A stretch of DNA of 64,000 nucleotides from Pseudomonadota bacterium (GTDB taxonomy: Bacteria > Pseudomonadota > Alphaproteobacteria > Rhizobiales > Xanthobacteraceae): positions 124,001 through 188,000 of the forward strand of contig JAFECJ010000003.1 in NCBI GenBank assembly GCA_018242205.1, written 5' to 3'. The notes under the pieces were generated by a model. The model was given only the letters and a program-made list of their open reading frames with translations. It searched no databases and was not told the DNA's origin. Every line of letters starts with the position of its first letter. Positions within the stretch are counted from its first letter, which is position 1. Shown one piece after another: positions 28,950-38,001 of this stretch. The translations under genes and the position numbers were made by a program.

Positions 28950-30989
28950 ATGCTGAACAACATCTCGGTGAGCCTGCTCCTCAAGACCGCCTTGGGTGTT
29001 ATGGCTGCGATGATTATCGTCACTCTGTCCATCGATTCGGTGATCAGCTGGCAGCGCTATCGGGATACGCAATTCGACTTCAAGGTGGCGGAGGTGTCGT
29101 CGCCGATTTTTGTGGCGCAACACTCAGTACGCCTGGACCGGTCGGCCACTTATCGCGATCTTCTGTCCGATAAGACGACCGGTACGTCGCAGCTGATCCG
29201 TGACGTTCGGGCTCGGGAGATCAAGGCGCTCAACCAGGCTGTCGCTCTTCTGGACGGCATCGACATTCCGCAGGCCGCCGACGATTTCCGGGCACTGCGA
29301 GATATCGTCCGGCAGTTGCCAGCTTTGCATGAGCAGACCGACCTCGCCTTGACCCAGGCCAAGGCGCTGCGGCCGGCGGATTTGGCCAAAGCGTTCTCCG
29401 CGCGGCTTGCCGCACTTTCCTCCCTGCTTGACCGCATTTCGGATAAGCTCGGCAATTCCATCAGGCTCGACGATGCGCTGATCGATCAGATAATCCTGAT
29501 CAAGGACTTCGCCTGGATTGCACGTAACACCGGCGGTGGCGATGCTTCCGTCATGATCAGCAACGCCGTCAACGGCGTGGCCATGCCGCCGGATACCCTG
29601 CAGCGCTACACGGCGGAAATGGCGAAGGCCGAAGTCGCCTGGGATGCGGTCACGTCTTTGATGAGCGGCCTGAAGCTGCCCCAGGCGCTGATCGAGGCCA
29701 AAAAACAGGCGGACAGCGGCTTCTTTTCGTCGGATTACATCGCGTTGCGCCTGCGGATGCTGACCAAGGCCCTGGCGAAACAACCGCTCGAGATGCCGGC
29801 GGAACAATGGCTTCCCTACTCGGTCAAGATGAACACGACGATCTTGGCGGTCGCCGAGGCGGCGCTCGAATATGCCCGTGATCATGCCGCTGATCAGGGT
29901 GCGCGTGCGGGGCGTTCCTTGATCCTGCAACTCACATTTCTGCTGTTCGCGGTCGTGCTGAGCGCGCTACTGATGCTCATGATCTCACGGCGCATCATCA
30001 ACCCGCTGATCCTGATCCGTGACGCGCTGGTCCGGCTGGCCGAAGGCGACTTCAAGACTGGCATGGCTGGCACCGGCCGCAGCGACGAAATAGGCAATAT
30101 TGTCTCGTCGGTGAACGCGATGATCGATCGCATCGGCGCAACGATCGCGACGGTCAAGCTGTCCGTGCTCGAAGTGACCAGTGCGTCGGGTGAGATCGCG
30201 GTGGCCACCACCGACCTGTCGCAACGTACGGAGGAGCAGGCGTCGTCGCTGGAGCAGACGACTTCGTCGATGACCCAGATTGCGACCACGGTTCGCGATA
30301 ATGCGGCGAAGGCGCACAAGGCTCAGCAATCGGCCGCCGCGACGCAGGAAATCGCCGATCGTGGCGGCGAGGTTGCGAACCGCGCCGTCGAGGCGATGTC
30401 CCAGATCGAAGAATCGGCCGGGAAGATTGCCGATATCATCGGCGTCATCGACGAGATTGCGCGCCAGACCAATCTTCTGGCGCTCAATGCCGCGGTCGAG
30501 GCGGCGCGCGCCGGTGAAGCTGGCCGCGGCTTTGCCGTCGTTGCCTCCGAGGTCCGCAGTCTGGCGCAGCGCTCGTCGCAAGCCGCCAAGGATATCGCCA
30601 TGCTCATCATGACGAGCGGCAGCCAGGTCAAGAATGGCGTCGAACTCGTCAACGAGGCTGGCACGGCTCTCAACCAGATTGTGGAATCGATCCGGGAAGT
30701 TGCCAAAACCTTTGCCGGTATCGCAGAGGCGAGCGCCGAACAGGCCGTCGGCATCGAGGAGATTACGAAGGCACTGGCCCAAATGGACGACGCGACCCAG
30801 CGCAATTCGGCCCTGGTCGAGGAAAATGCCGCGACGGCACAAAACCTGGAAAGCCAGGCCCGCGCCATGAACGAGCAGGTTGGCTTCTTCCAGGTCGATG
30901 CCGTTGGTCACGACGTCACTGGGGGCCCGGAGGCCAAGCCCGTAGCCGCTCCGGCGCGCAGACCGGCGCCGGCCGCCCGTGCAGCCTAA
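28950..30989 (+). CDS. methyl-accepting chemotaxis protein (third of three tandem)
   Basis: A 679-residue chemoreceptor with the same layout as the preceding two: TM1 (about 8-30), periplasmic ligand domain, TM2 (about 330-352), HAMP ([20 protein letters not shown]), signalling domain with [20 protein letters not shown]. The tail is rich in Pro and Ala ([15 protein letters not shown]). Ligand unknown. It is preceded by a hexamer repeat and by a terminator-like hairpin, so it may be transcribed separately from the second receptor. Confidence 0.92.
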   Translation: MLNNISVSLLLKTALGVMAAMIIVTLSIDSVISWQRYRDTQFDFKVAEVSSPIFVAQHSVRLDRSATYRDLLSDKTTGTSQLIRDVRAREIKALNQAVALLDGIDIPQAADDFRALRDIVRQLPALHEQTDLALTQAKALRPADLAKAFSARLAALSSLLDRISDKLGNSIRLDDALIDQIILIKDFAWIARNTGGGDASVMISNAVNGVAMPPDTLQRYTAEMAKAEVAWDAVTSLMSGLKLPQALIEAKKQADSGFFSSDYIALRLRMLTKALAKQPLEMPAEQWLPYSVKMNTTILAVAEAALEYARDHAADQGARAGRSLILQLTFLLFAVVLSALLMLMISRRIINPLILIRDALVRLAEGDFKTGMAGTGRSDEIGNIVSSVNAMIDRIGATIATVKLSVLEVTSASGEIAVATTDLSQRTEEQASSLEQTTSSMTQIATTVRDNAAKAHKAQQSAAATQEIADRGGEVANRAVEAMSQIEESAGKIADIIGVIDEIARQTNLLALNAAVEAARAGEAGRGFAVVASEVRSLAQRSSQAAKDIAMLIMTSGSQVKNGVELVNEAGTALNQIVESIREVAKTFAGIAEASAEQAVGIEEITKALAQMDDATQRNSALVEENAATAQNLESQARAMNEQVGFFQVDAVGHDVTGGPEAKPVAAPARRPAPAARAA

Positions 30990-31089
30990 GGCCGAGCCAA
31001 GCAGGCATCAGGGGCGGCGCCGGCGGGTCCAGGCTCGCGGCGTCACCCTTGCCCGTGATCGGGGACGGGACTAGCATTCGACTTAACCC

Positions 31090-31118
31090 TTGACCGGGGA
31101 TATCGGCGCTCCTATAAG
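31090..31118 (+). promoter_or_regulatory. ilv promoter
   Basis: TTGACC (31090-31095), exactly 17 bp, then TATAAG (31113-31118). This is one of the best sigma-70-type matches in the window and would start RNA near 31125, about 25 bp before the leader peptide. Confidence 0.7.
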
Positions 31119-31149
31119 GCGCGCAACGAAAGTTCGGGCACTATCCGCT

Positions 31150-31200
31150 ATGCGCAACATTATTATCCTCGTAGGTAAGGTTCGGACACTGGCTGGGTAG
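31150..31200 (+). CDS. ilv leader peptide (attenuation)
   Basis: A 16-codon frame reading MRNIIILVGKVRTLAG then TAG. The codons at 31159-31173 encode Ile-Ile-Ile-Leu-Val, the three products of the pathway encoded downstream. Peptides of this kind sense aminoacyl-tRNA supply by ribosome stalling. It lies between a good promoter and an intrinsic terminator just ahead of ilvI, so the arrangement is that of a transcription attenuator. No strong Shine-Dalgarno sequence is obvious. Confidence 0.85.
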   Translation: MRNIIILVGKVRTLAG

Positions 31201-31232
31201 CCCCACGGGGCACCCACAGTGAGTGTCCGAAC
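31180..31232 (+). promoter_or_regulatory. attenuator hairpin of the ilv leader RNA
   Basis: GTTCGGACACT at 31180-31190 pairs perfectly with AGTGTCCGAAC at 31222-31232, enclosing a further stem (TGGGT/ACCCA and GCCCC/GGGGC). An upstream segment, 31132-31142, can pair with the same 3' arm with one G-U, giving mutually exclusive structures that a stalled ribosome could switch. Confidence 0.7.
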
Positions 31233-31234
31233 AT

Positions 31235-31255
31235 GGCCCTTCGCGGGCCTTTTTT
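31235..31255 (+). terminator. ilv attenuator terminator
   Basis: GGCCC-TTCGC-GGGCC stem followed by six T residues (31250-31255), located 48 bp before the ilvI start codon. Position before the structural gene marks it as a regulatory terminator. Confidence 0.85.
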
Positions 31256-31302
31256 ATTGGCCGAACGACAGCAGACAGCGACGACAGAGAAGGAAGCCGA
31301 CG

Positions 31303-33081
31303 ATGACGAAGGAAACGGCATCGACCCGAGAAATGACCGGCGCGGAGATGGTCATTCAAGCGCTTGCCGATCAGGGCGTGAAGCACCTGTTCGGCTATCC
31401 CGGCGGCGCCGTCCTGCCGATCTATGACGCTCTGTTTGCGCAGAAGGCGGTGCGACACATTCTCGTCCGTCACGAGCAGGGCGCGGTCCATGCCGCCGAG
31501 GGCTATGCCCGGTCGACCGGGAAGGTCGGTTGCGTGCTGGTCACGTCCGGCCCCGGCGCCACCAACGCCGTCACCGGCCTCACCGACGCGCTGTGCGACT
31601 CGATCCCGCTGGTCTGCATCACCGGCCAGGTGCCGACGCATCTGATCGGCAACGACGCCTTCCAGGAATGCGACACGGTCGGCATCACGCGGCCCTGCAC
31701 CAAGCACAATTATCTCGTGAAGCGGGTCGAGGACTTGCCGCGCATCCTGCACGAGGCCTTCCATATCGCCGCCAGCGGCCGTCCCGGTCCGGTGGTCATC
31801 GACATCCCGAAGGACGTGCAGTTCGCTACCGGCACGTATTCTGTGCCGAAAGAATTCCCGCACACCGGCTATCATCCGAAGGTGAAGGGCGACAGCGCGG
31901 CCATCAAGGCCGCCGTCGAACTGATGGCACGGGCGAAAAAGCCGATCTTCTACACCGGCGGCGGCGTCATCAATTCCGGCAAGCATGCCAGTCAGTTGCT
32001 GCGCGAACTGGTCAAGACGACCGGCTTCCCGATCACCTCGACGCTGATGGGTCTGGGCGCTTTCCCCGCGGCCGATCCGCAGTGGATGGGCATGCTCGGC
32101 ATGCACGGTACGCTGGAAGCCAACATGGCGATGCACGATTGCGACGTCATGATCTGCGTCGGCGCGCGCTTCGACGACCGCATCACCGGCCGCATCGATG
32201 CCTTCTCGCCGGGCTCGAAGAAAATCCACATCGACATCGATCCGTCGTCGATCAACAAGAACATCCACGTCGATATCCCGGTCGTCGGCGACTGCGCGCA
32301 TGTGCTCGAAGACATGCTGCATCTGTGGAAGGCCGAGAAGAAGCAGGCCGACAAGAAGGCGCTCGGCGACTGGTGGAAGCAGATCGACAAGTGGCGCGCC
32401 CGCAAGTCGCTGGCCTACCGGGCCTCGAACGAGGTGATCAAGCCGCAATACGCCATCCAGCGGCTGTTCGAACTGACCAAGGACAAGGACACCTACATCA
32501 CGACCGAGGTCGGTCAGCATCAGATGTGGGCGGCGCAGTTCTATCACTTCAACGAGCCGAACCGCTGGATGACGTCCGGCGGCCTTGGCACCATGGGCTA
32601 CGGCCTGCCGGCCTCGGTCGGCGTGCAACTCGCGCATCCCAAATCGCTGGTCATCGACATCGCCGGCGAGGCCTCGGTGCAGATGACGATGCAGGAATTG
32701 TCGACGGCGGTGCAGTACCGCCTGCCGATCAAGATCTTCATCCTCAACAACAGCTACATGGGCATGGTGCGCCAGTGGCAGGAATTGCTGCACGGTAGTC
32801 GTTATTCGGAGAGCTATTCGGAAGCGCTGCCGGACTTCGTCAAGCTCGCCGAAGCCATGCACGCCGTCGGCATCCGCTGCGAGAAGCCCGGCGATCTCGA
32901 TCACGCCATCAAGGAGATGATCGATATCGATCGTACGGTGCTGTTCGACTGCGTCGTCGACCAGAAGGAAAACTGCTTCCCGATGATCCCGTCGGGCAAG
33001 GCGCACAACGAAATGATCCTCGGTGACTCCGGCGTGTCGCTCGACGACGCCATCACCGAGGAAGGCAAGATGCTGGTTTAA
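31303..33081 (+). CDS. ilvI: acetolactate synthase large subunit
   Basis: A 592-residue ThDP-dependent enzyme condensing two pyruvates, or pyruvate and 2-ketobutyrate, in Ile/Val/Leu synthesis. FGYPGGAVLPIYDAL and VRHEQGAVHAAEGYAR are the N-terminal active-site motifs (catalytic Glu in HEQG), and EASVQMTMQELSTAVQY plus LNNSYMGMVRQWQ form the ThDP/Mg site; GEAS replaces the common GDGS. The start at 31303 follows AGAAGGAAG. It is preceded by a leader-peptide attenuator and followed by the small subunit gene. Confidence 0.96.
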   Translation: MTKETASTREMTGAEMVIQALADQGVKHLFGYPGGAVLPIYDALFAQKAVRHILVRHEQGAVHAAEGYARSTGKVGCVLVTSGPGATNAVTGLTDALCDSIPLVCITGQVPTHLIGNDAFQECDTVGITRPCTKHNYLVKRVEDLPRILHEAFHIAASGRPGPVVIDIPKDVQFATGTYSVPKEFPHTGYHPKVKGDSAAIKAAVELMARAKKPIFYTGGGVINSGKHASQLLRELVKTTGFPITSTLMGLGAFPAADPQWMGMLGMHGTLEANMAMHDCDVMICVGARFDDRITGRIDAFSPGSKKIHIDIDPSSINKNIHVDIPVVGDCAHVLEDMLHLWKAEKKQADKKALGDWWKQIDKWRARKSLAYRASNEVIKPQYAIQRLFELTKDKDTYITTEVGQHQMWAAQFYHFNEPNRWMTSGGLGTMGYGLPASVGVQLAHPKSLVIDIAGEASVQMTMQELSTAVQYRLPIKIFILNNSYMGMVRQWQELLHGSRYSESYSEALPDFVKLAEAMHAVGIRCEKPGDLDHAIKEMIDIDRTVLFDCVVDQKENCFPMIPSGKAHNEMILGDSGVSLDDAITEEGKMLV

Positions 33082-33086
33082 ACATG

Positions 33087-33170
33087 CTGTCGTCCCCGCG
33101 AAAGCGGGGACCCAGTACACACTGTCGATGCAGAGATTACTGGATCGTCCGCCTTCGCGGACGATGACAG
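33087..33170. repeat. double-hairpin intergenic repeat
   Basis: Hairpin 1 is GTCCCCGC-GAAA-GCGGGGAC (33092-33111) and hairpin 2 is CGTCCGC-CTTC-GCGGACG (33146-33163). CCCAGTA and TACTGG between them are also complementary, as are the CTGTC and GACAG ends. The whole is thus a long imperfect palindrome. It fills the ilvI-ilvH gap. A related copy occurs at 60838-60895. Confidence 0.75.
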
Positions 33171-33191
33171 TCCGGAGCAAGGATCAGGCCC

Positions 33192-33752
33192 GTGAACGCC
33201 AACGCTAACATTCCGTCGTCGACGTCGCATTATCCGACCGCGACCAACGTGCAGAAGCCGGAAACCCACACCTTGTCGGTGCTGGTCGATAACGAGCCGG
33301 GCGTGCTCGCCCGCGTCATCGGCCTGTTCTCCGGCCGCGGCTACAACATCGAGTCGCTCACGGTGTCGGAGACCGAGCACGCCAAGCATCAGTCGTTGAT
33401 CACGGTGGTCACCACCGGTACGCCGATGGTGATCGAGCAGATCAAGAACCAGCTCGATCGTTTGGTGCCGGTGCACCGCGTCGTCGACATGACATTGTCG
33501 GGCCGCTCGATCGAGCGCGAATTGGCCATGGTGAAGGTGAGAGGCAAGGGCGATGAGCGTGTCGAGGCGCTGCGCCTGGCGGATGCGTTCCGCGCCCGCG
33601 TCATCGACGCCACCACCGAGAGCTTCATCTTCGAGATCACCGGCAAGAGCGAGAAGATCGAGCAGTTCGTCGCGCTGATGCTGCCGCTCGGTCTGGTCGA
33701 GGTCTCCCGCACCGGTATCGTTGCGATCGCGCGTGGACCGGACACGATGTAA
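33192..33752 (+). CDS. ilvH: acetolactate synthase small subunit
   Basis: A 186-residue regulatory subunit. The N-terminal ACT domain starts THTLSVLVDNEPGVLARVIG, with the conserved GLFSGRGYNIESLTV, and would bind valine for feedback control of IlvI. A second ACT-like C-terminal domain (AFRARVIDATTESFIFEITG) is present. It uses a GTG start at 33192. The 110-bp gap from ilvI holds a palindromic repeat rather than a promoter I can recognise. Confidence 0.95.
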   Translation: MNANANIPSSTSHYPTATNVQKPETHTLSVLVDNEPGVLARVIGLFSGRGYNIESLTVSETEHAKHQSLITVVTTGTPMVIEQIKNQLDRLVPVHRVVDMTLSGRSIERELAMVKVRGKGDERVEALRLADAFRARVIDATTESFIFEITGKSEKIEQFVALMLPLGLVEVSRTGIVAIARGPDTM

Positions 33753-34349
33753 ATGACCTATGACGTCTTCGCGGCGCTGTTGCTGTTCGCCTTCGCGACC
33801 TCGTTCACGCCCGGACCGAACAACATCATGGTGACGGCTTCCGGCGTCAATTTCGGCTTTGCGCGGACGGTGCCGCACATGGCCGGGATTACCGCCGGCT
33901 TCGTCGTGCTGGTCACGGCCGCCGCCGGCGGCTTGGGCGCGGTCTTCGCCGCCGCGCCGGAGCTGCAGACGGCGCTCAAGATCGCCGGCGCGCTTTACAT
34001 GCTTTGGCTGGCCTGGAAGGTCGCCAATTCGCGGCCCGACAGTGGCGGCAAGATCGACCTCGCCAAGCCGATGACGTTCTGGCAGGCGGTCGCTTTCCAA
34101 TGGGTCAACCCGAAGGCCGTGGTCATGGCGCTGACGGTGATCGCGCTCTATGTGCGGCCGGAGCACCGCGTCAGCGACGCCCTGATCGTGCTGGGCGTCG
34201 AGCTTCTGTTCACGATCGGCACTGTGGTCACCTGGACGGGTTTTGGCGTGGCGCTGCGCGGCCTCCTGGCCAATCCGCGCCACGCCAGAACCTTCAACAT
34301 CATCATGGCCTTACTGCTGGTCGTCAGCATCGTGCCAATGGTCCTCTGA
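33753..34349 (+). CDS. LysE family translocator
   Basis: A 198-residue membrane exporter with about five to six helices. FTPGPNNIMVTASGVNFG near residue 20 is the LysE/RhtB family signature, and FQWVNPKAVVMAL near 110 is also typical. Members export amino acids. Its position directly after the ilvH stop and before ilvC suggests export of branched-chain amino acids or intermediates, but this is inference. Confidence 0.88.
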   Translation: MTYDVFAALLLFAFATSFTPGPNNIMVTASGVNFGFARTVPHMAGITAGFVVLVTAAAGGLGAVFAAAPELQTALKIAGALYMLWLAWKVANSRPDSGGKIDLAKPMTFWQAVAFQWVNPKAVVMALTVIALYVRPEHRVSDALIVLGVELLFTIGTVVTWTGFGVALRGLLANPRHARTFNIIMALLLVVSIVPMVL

Positions 34350-34432
34350 CGGGGGCTTTTGGGCTTGTGGGCGCGTCCGGAGCGTCCTAGAAGCAGGGCC
34401 GAATTTCCGGGTAAGGCAACAACACCGAGTAG

Positions 34433-35461
<1,029 letters not shown>

Positions 35462-35488
35462 GCTCTATCGATCGACAGCAATCACAAA

Positions 35489-35515
35489 GGCCCGCCTTGT
35501 CGGCGGGCCTTTTTT
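35489..35515 (+). terminator. intrinsic terminator after ilvC
   Basis: GGCCCGCC-TTGTC-GGCGGGCC with six T residues (35510-35515), 28 bp after the stop codon. Confidence 0.92.
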
Positions 35516-35529
35516 ATGCGTCGAGCGTC

Positions 35530-36648
35530 TTAAAGATTCGATGGCGGGCAGTTCGGTGTTTGATTCCAATTACCAGATCCGCACCAGTCGTTGACCAGTT
35601 GACCTAAATACGCTTGGTTGTTGCCCTCCGGGAACGCGTAGACCATGACGCCGGCATAATCGTTGTTCTTGAGCCAGCTCACATCGCCGGCCGGATTGGA
35701 CGACGGTTGATTGGCCCAGTAGCCCTTCGACAGCGCGTTGGTGGCCATGCCGGCCGTCACGTATTGCGGCAACACATATTGCGGCGGCGCGCCGTAGCTC
35801 ATTTCCCAGCCATAGGTCAGTGTCTGTTCCAGGGTCACGCCCTGGCAGGGCACGCCGAAGTACTGAATGTCGCTCCACAGCGCCTTGGAGATGATCTTGT
35901 CGGGCATCGCCTTCTGCATCATCGAAGTCACCATCGCCAGCGACGTGGTGTTCGGCGTTCCTGACGAGTATTCGTCGTCGATGTCGATGCCATCCAGGCC
36001 GTACTGGCTGACGACGCTCTGCAGTTGAGCGGTGAAGGCCTGGGCATCGCTCGCGCTCGTGAACTCCGACCAACCGGATGCGTCGTGATTGTTCAGAAAC
36101 GTCAGCAGCGCGGTGAGCCCCAGGCCCTGCAGATAGGAAACGGCTTTCGATTGCAGGGCCGTGACGATGTTCGTATTGCCGCAAGCCAGCGCGCCGCCCG
36201 AGGGCACAGGGACGTTTGGCGCCAGCCGAAGCGCGCCGCTCGCCGGCGTGAGATTGATGTTGGCGGCGAAGATGCAGGCCACATCGACGGCGGGAAGTCC
36301 CTGTGCCGTCGTATAGCAACCGGCGGAGGCGAGGTTCGTGGGCGTGACGTTGGTGATGTAGGCGATGCTCATGCCGTCTTTTTGGTAGGCGTCGCATTGC
36401 GGTGCGCTGCCGAACCACGGCTCTCCCGTGAAAAACACGGCATCGCCGGGGTTGAAGGTGCGTGTCGGGTTTCCCGCCGTCGCTTCCAGCACCATGTACT
36501 CGCGGCAAAAGAAAAAGAAGCTGATCGACGGATCGAGCGTCGCGATCCGGAACGCCTGTTGCGGCGAACACTGCGGGACGGTTTTGACGAGGCCACTCCA
36601 GTCGGCGCCCTTATACATCGCGACGTCCGGTGTCTTTTTCCAAGGCAT
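35530..36648 (-). CDS. GH18-type glycoside hydrolase
   Basis: A 372-residue protein with the GH18 catalytic motif DGIDIDDE (Asp219, Asp222, Asp224, Glu226), preceded by a LLTFLNNHDASGW strand region. GH18 enzymes are chitinases or endo-beta-N-acetylglucosaminidases using the Glu as acid. The sequence is closer in layout to Endo-F-like single-domain enzymes than to multidomain chitinases. No signal peptide is evident at the chosen start. The ATG at 36648 follows GGGAGGATTGTC, an excellent ribosome-binding site. Its promoter region is unusually AT-rich, and neighbours are unrelated, so horizontal gain is possible. Confidence 0.8.
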   Translation of the reverse strand: MPWKKTPDVAMYKGADWSGLVKTVPQCSPQQAFRIATLDPSISFFFFCREYMVLEATAGNPTRTFNPGDAVFFTGEPWFGSAPQCDAYQKDGMSIAYITNVTPTNLASAGCYTTAQGLPAVDVACIFAANINLTPASGALRLAPNVPVPSGGALACGNTNIVTALQSKAVSYLQGLGLTALLTFLNNHDASGWSEFTSASDAQAFTAQLQSVVSQYGLDGIDIDDEYSSGTPNTTSLAMVTSMMQKAMPDKIISKALWSDIQYFGVPCQGVTLEQTLTYGWEMSYGAPPQYVLPQYVTAGMATNALSKGYWANQPSSNPAGDVSWLKNNDYAGVMVYAFPEGNNQAYLGQLVNDWCGSGNWNQTPNCPPSNL

Positions 36649-36959
36649 GACAATCCTCCCAAGGCTACGTGATGGCTGCTCGCCGACCTTGATTGCTTGG
36701 ATATTGATTGAATTATAGTTATATACAACTTTAAATAGCAATAGGGTGGGTCTTGTCGACGAGCGTGTCGGCGCGCGTGTTTGCCGAGAGCAGGAGTGTG
36801 TCTCTTCAAGCCAAAGGCGAGAGGCAAAGGCGACGGGCTCTTCTTCTTGAGCGGACGGGCAAGAACGAGGCGCGATTTGCCGCCTGCCGCTCCGATTGCA
36901 TTGTCCGCACGAGCCGTTAGTTTGCGCGCCAACGGACGTGGAACGTGCAAGGGACGGGA
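36649..36959. other. intergenic region with AT-rich promoter segment
   Basis: This 311-bp gap separates the GH18 gene from the divergent ABC transporter genes. An AT-rich island at about 36690-36745 holds the GH18 promoter. I recognise no gene here. Confidence 0.6.
36712..36741 (-). promoter_or_regulatory. candidate promoter of the GH18 gene
   Basis: On the minus strand TTGCTA (36741-36736), 18 bp, then a perfect TATAAT (36717-36712), about 65 bp before the start codon. Confidence 0.5.
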
Positions 36960-37799
36960 ATGGCGATGGCGGCAGCGATGACCGCAACAACGACGGCGAA
37001 TGAGGCGGCGGTGGCGCTGAATGCCGTCGACGTCGCCTTCCGCGTGCCGGGCGGCGGCGTATTTCGCGCGGTGTCGAACGCCACGCTCAATGTCGCCGAT
37101 GGCGAGTTCGTCTCCATCGTCGGGCCGACCGGCTGTGGCAAGTCCACGCTTCTCAATATCGCCGCGGGCCTGCTGCCGCCGGCGGCCGGCACAGTTGATA
37201 TCTTTGGCAGGCCGCTTGGCGATCTCAACCGCCAGGCGGGCTACCTGTTTCAGGCCGATGCCCTGTTCCCGTGGAAGACCGCGCTTGAGAACGTCGCGAT
37301 CGGCCTCGAGATCGTCGGCGTGCCACAGGCCGAGGCGCGCGCGCGCGCTAAGGAGTGGCTTGGCAAGGTTGGGCTCGGCACCTTCGGTGATCGTTACCCG
37401 CACACGCTGTCGGGCGGCCAGCGCAAACGCGTCGGTCTCGCTCAGGTGCTCATTCGCGATCCGAAAATTCTCCTGATGGACGAGCCGTTCGGACCACTCG
37501 ACGCGCAGACTCGGCAGATCATGGGTAACCTCTTGCTCGACCTGTGGAGCGCCGACCGTAAGGCGGTGCTGTTCGTCACCCACGATCTCGAGGAGGCGAT
37601 CGCTTTGTCCGATCGTGTCGTCATCATGTCAGCAGGGCCTTCCTCGCGCATCATCGGCGACTGGCGCGTTACCCTGCCGCGGCCGCGCGACATTGCTGAC
37701 GTCAAGCTCGATCCGGCGTTTCACGACCTGCACCGCGACATCTGGCACATGCTTAAGGAAGAAGTCATCAAGGGCTACGCCCAGGCGGAGGGCCGGTGA
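36960..37799 (+). CDS. NitT/TauT-type ABC transporter ATP-binding protein
   Basis: A 279-residue ATPase of the nitrate/sulfonate/taurine class. Walker A GPTGCGKST, Q-loop GYLFQADALFPWKT, signature LSGGQRKRVGLAQVL and Walker B ILLMDEPFGPLD are all intact. It energises uptake with the permease and binding protein encoded next. The ATG at 36960 follows AAGGGACGGGA; alternatives at 36945 (GTG) and 36966 exist. A 144-bp inverted-repeat element lies between it and the permease gene. Confidence 0.92.
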   Translation: MAMAAAMTATTTANEAAVALNAVDVAFRVPGGGVFRAVSNATLNVADGEFVSIVGPTGCGKSTLLNIAAGLLPPAAGTVDIFGRPLGDLNRQAGYLFQADALFPWKTALENVAIGLEIVGVPQAEARARAKEWLGKVGLGTFGDRYPHTLSGGQRKRVGLAQVLIRDPKILLMDEPFGPLDAQTRQIMGNLLLDLWSADRKAVLFVTHDLEEAIALSDRVVIMSAGPSSRIIGDWRVTLPRPRDIADVKLDPAFHDLHRDIWHMLKEEVIKGYAQAEGR

Positions 37800-37840
37800 T
37801 GACGCTCATCGGAGTAACCGTCGAGGCGATCTCGGCGCAA

Positions 37841-37984
37841 CCCTCTCCCCTTGTGGGAGAGGGTGGTCCCGAGCATCGCGAGGGACCGGGTGAGGGGGCG
37901 ACGTTCAACCTTCGCGCTGACCCCTCACCCGTCCTCGCTTGGCTTCGCCTTCGCGAGGACACCCTCTCCCACAAGGGGAGAGGG
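37841..37984. repeat. 144-bp element with 25-bp perfect inverted ends
   Basis: The arm at 37841-37865 (beginning CCCTCTCCCC) is the exact reverse complement of the arm at 37960-37984, and each arm can itself fold. Inner parts (for example GGACCGGGTGAGGGGG versus CCCCTCACCCGTCC) are also complementary. It fills the gap between ATPase and permease genes and ends about 17 bp before the permease start. It has no coding content; REP/MITE-like. Confidence 0.8.
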
Positions 37985-38001
37985 GAAGAGAGAATGTCGC
38001 C

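Noticed and set aside
31141..33180. Long open frame on the minus strand opposite ilvI (679 codons)
   Set aside because: It mirrors the codon pattern of ilvI, is rich in Arg/His/Asp and resembles no protein family. Long antisense frames are expected in GC-rich DNA.
36781..36981. Short Arg-rich frame upstream of the ABC ATPase gene
   Set aside because: No ribosome-binding site, biased composition and overlap with the likely 5' region of the ATPase gene.
37841..37984. Insertion sequence
   Set aside because: Inverted ends are present but there is no transposase frame and the element is only 144 bp.
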